Positions 6,462 through 7,270 of a stretch of DNA of 7,270 bases are shown one piece after another. Where the stretch lies: positions 210 through 7,479 of the forward strand of contig DJMK01000070.1 in NCBI GenBank assembly GCA_002436485.1. The letters are read 5' to 3'. The position numbers and the translations under genes were made by a program. Source of the stretch: Proteobacteria bacterium UBA6492 (GTDB taxonomy: Bacteria; Pseudomonadota; Gammaproteobacteria; UBA6429; Thiohalophilaceae). A model generated the notes under the pieces. That model ran no database searches. It saw only the letters and a program-made list of their open reading frames with translations, and was not told the DNA's origin. Positions within the stretch are counted from its first letter, which is position 1, and every line of letters starts with the position of its first letter.

Positions 6462-6490
6462 ATTGTAGCCACCAGGCCTATTCCTGTCAA
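6462..6490 (-). promoter_or_regulatory. Strong sigma-70 type promoter of the yceD-rpmF-fab operon
   Basis: On the minus strand a perfect -35 box TTGACA (6490-6485) is followed after exactly 17 bases by TACAAT (6467-6462), one base from the -10 consensus. The stretch just upstream (about 6491-6507) is rich in A and T with a run of T's, like an UP element. The predicted start is near the G at 6456, giving a leader of about four bases before the yceD ATG. Strength and position fit a ribosomal-protein operon. Confidence 0.8.
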
Positions 6491-6539
6491 AAAAATGTAG
6501 TAATTTCGGGCATTTCCGTACTGAATGGCGCTTGACAGG
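6483..6539. repeat. Inverted CCTGTCAA ... TTGACAGG pair spanning the divergent promoters
   Basis: CCTGTCAA (6483-6490) and TTGACAGG (6532-6539) are exact reverse complements, with 41 bases between them. Each contains the -35 box of one of the two divergent promoters, which explains six of the eight bases. The shared flanking GG may be chance or part of a common binding site. Confidence 0.45.
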
Positions 6540-6562
6540 GCACCGTCATATCAAGGCAGAAT
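6532..6562 (+). promoter_or_regulatory. Candidate promoter of the biotin carboxylase gene
   Basis: A perfect -35 box TTGACA (6532-6537) is followed after a long 19-base spacer by CAGAAT (6557-6562), which matches four of six -10 positions. It ends 22 bases before the ATG at 6585, so the leader would be short and hold little more than the AGGAAG ribosome site (6570-6575). The long spacer predicts moderate strength. Confidence 0.45.
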
Positions 6563-6584
6563 AGTCTCCAGGAAGCACCTTAGA

Positions 6585-7270
6585 ATGATCAAAAAAATCC
6601 TTATTGCCAATCGTGGCGAGATCGCCGTACGTATCGTGCGTGCCTGTGCCGAAATGGGTATAAAGTCCGTTGCTGTTTACGCGGAGCCCGATCGCTATGC
6701 CCTGCATGTAAAAAAGGCCGATGAGGCCTATAGCCTCGGCCCGGACACCGTGGCGGGCTACCTAAATGCACACAGGCTGGTAAACCTGGCCAAGGCGGCT
6801 GGCTGCGATGCCCTGCATCCTGGCTACGGATTCCTGTCAGAAAACCCCGAATTGGCTGATATTTGTGCAAAACGAGGCATTCGCTTCATTGGCCCAAGCG
6901 CCGACGTCATCCGTATGATGGGCGACAAGACGCAGGCACGCCAAGCTATGCAGACAGCCGGCATTCCTGTCACCCCGGGCAGTGATGGCAATGTCGCCAA
7001 CCTGGATGAGGCGGTACAAATCGCGGACCGAATTGGCTACCCGGTGATGCTCAAAGCCACATCCGGTGGCGGTGGGCGCGGCATTCGCCGCTGCGACAGC
7101 GAGGCTGACCTGCGCCGCCAGTATGACCGGGTTATCTCCGAGGCGACCAAGGCATTCGGTGCGTCCGAGGTATTTATCGAGAAGTACATTGCCAACCCGC
7201 GGCACATTGAAGTCCAGGTACTGGCCGATCAGCACGGCAACACGGTCCACCTGTTCGAACGCGACTGCTC
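6585..7270 (+). CDS. pycA: Biotin carboxylase subunit, probably of a two-subunit pyruvate carboxylase (truncated by window edge)
   Basis: This ATP-grasp enzyme carboxylates biotin using bicarbonate and ATP. In the pyruvate carboxylase form the carboxyl group passes to pyruvate to make oxaloacetate. The first 228 codons are present and the frame is open at the window edge. Visible features are the N-terminal KILIANRGEIAVRIVRAC (4-21), HPGYGFLSEN (78-87), Lys115 in GDKTQAR, Lys157, the Gly-rich ATP loop SGGGGRG (160-166), and EKYIANPRHIE with Glu199 and His207. All match biotin carboxylase. From memory, the details (CAEMGIKSVAVYAEPDR, ADEAYSLG, LKATSGGGGRGIRRC, VHLFERDC) resemble the Pseudomonas-type pyruvate carboxylase A subunit more than AccC of acetyl-CoA carboxylase. 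The ATG has AGGAAG nine bases upstream. The partner gene (oadA/pycB type) would be expected beyond 7270; if an accB were found instead, AccC would be correct. Confidence 0.87.
   Translation, partial: MIKKILIANRGEIAVRIVRACAEMGIKSVAVYAEPDRYALHVKKADEAYSLGPDTVAGYLNAHRLVNLAKAAGCDALHPGYGFLSENPELADICAKRGIRFIGPSADVIRMMGDKTQARQAMQTAGIPVTPGSDGNVANLDEAVQIADRIGYPVMLKATSGGGGRGIRRCDSEADLRRQYDRVISEATKAFGASEVFIEKYIANPRHIEVQVLADQHGNTVHLFERDC

Noticed and set aside
6837..7250. 137-residue open frame on the minus strand opposite the biotin carboxylase gene
   Set aside because: The plus strand there encodes a clean ATP-grasp biotin carboxylase with all motifs, so the minus frame is a shadow.
6585..7270. Calling the biotin carboxylase AccC of acetyl-CoA carboxylase, which would complete the fatty-acid theme
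   Set aside because: Its detailed sequence is closer to pyruvate carboxylase A subunits than to AccC as I recall them, and no accB precedes it. Still to be confirmed by the gene beyond 7270.
1..7270. A search for an undescribed system: mobile elements, CRISPR, toxin-antitoxin, phage or defence genes, tRNAs, riboswitches
   Set aside because: Nearly the whole window is filled by known housekeeping genes in conserved order, and none of the gaps holds a repeat array, small gene or structured RNA beyond the hairpins reported.

Overview
The window is a chromosomal housekeeping region. It carries the fatty-acid biosynthesis (fab) gene cluster of what is most likely a non-enteric gammaproteobacterium. 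The gene order on the minus strand (yceD, rpmF, plsX, fabH, fabD, fabG, acpP, fabF) is the classic proteobacterial order. The FabF, FabH, FabD, FabG, ACP and L32 sequences are of gammaproteobacterial type. Base composition is about half G+C by eye. I cannot name a genus. Two departures from the E. coli layout point away from the enterics: the gene after fabF is a pabB start rather than pabC, and the gene divergent from yceD is a pyruvate-carboxylase-type biotin carboxylase rather than maf.

Layout from right to left, in the direction of transcription of the main operon. Bases 6453-6584 are a divergent control region. It holds a near-consensus sigma-70 promoter firing left into yceD and a second one firing right into the biotin carboxylase gene, which starts at 6585 and leaves the window at 7270. 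The leftward operon then runs: yceD (6452-5922, 23S rRNA accumulation), rpmF (5903-5721, ribosomal protein L32), a 93-base gap with a perfect 12-bp stem, plsX (5627-4584), fabH (4587-3619, overlapping plsX by 4 bases), fabD (3609-2683), fabG (2658-1915), a 145-base gap, acpP (1769-1533), a Rho-independent-type terminator (1512-1471), fabF (1439-201) and the first 57 codons of pabB (172-1).

How the genes work together: FabD moves malonyl from CoA to ACP (AcpP). FabH makes the first condensation, FabG reduces the 3-keto product, and FabF carries out later condensations. PlsX takes the finished acyl chain from acyl-ACP to acyl-phosphate for phospholipid synthesis. yceD and rpmF tie this membrane-building set to ribosome assembly. 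The pabB start attaches folate (p-aminobenzoate) synthesis to the end of the operon. All catalytic residues that I could check are present, and I see no mobile element, CRISPR array, tRNA or rRNA.

Nothing here looks like a new biological system. The interest lies in expression control. There is an almost leaderless yceD message, a terminator-like hairpin that should let acpP be made in excess over fabF, a second hairpin between rpmF and plsX, and UUG start codons with strong ribosome binding sites on both condensing-enzyme genes, fabH and fabF.
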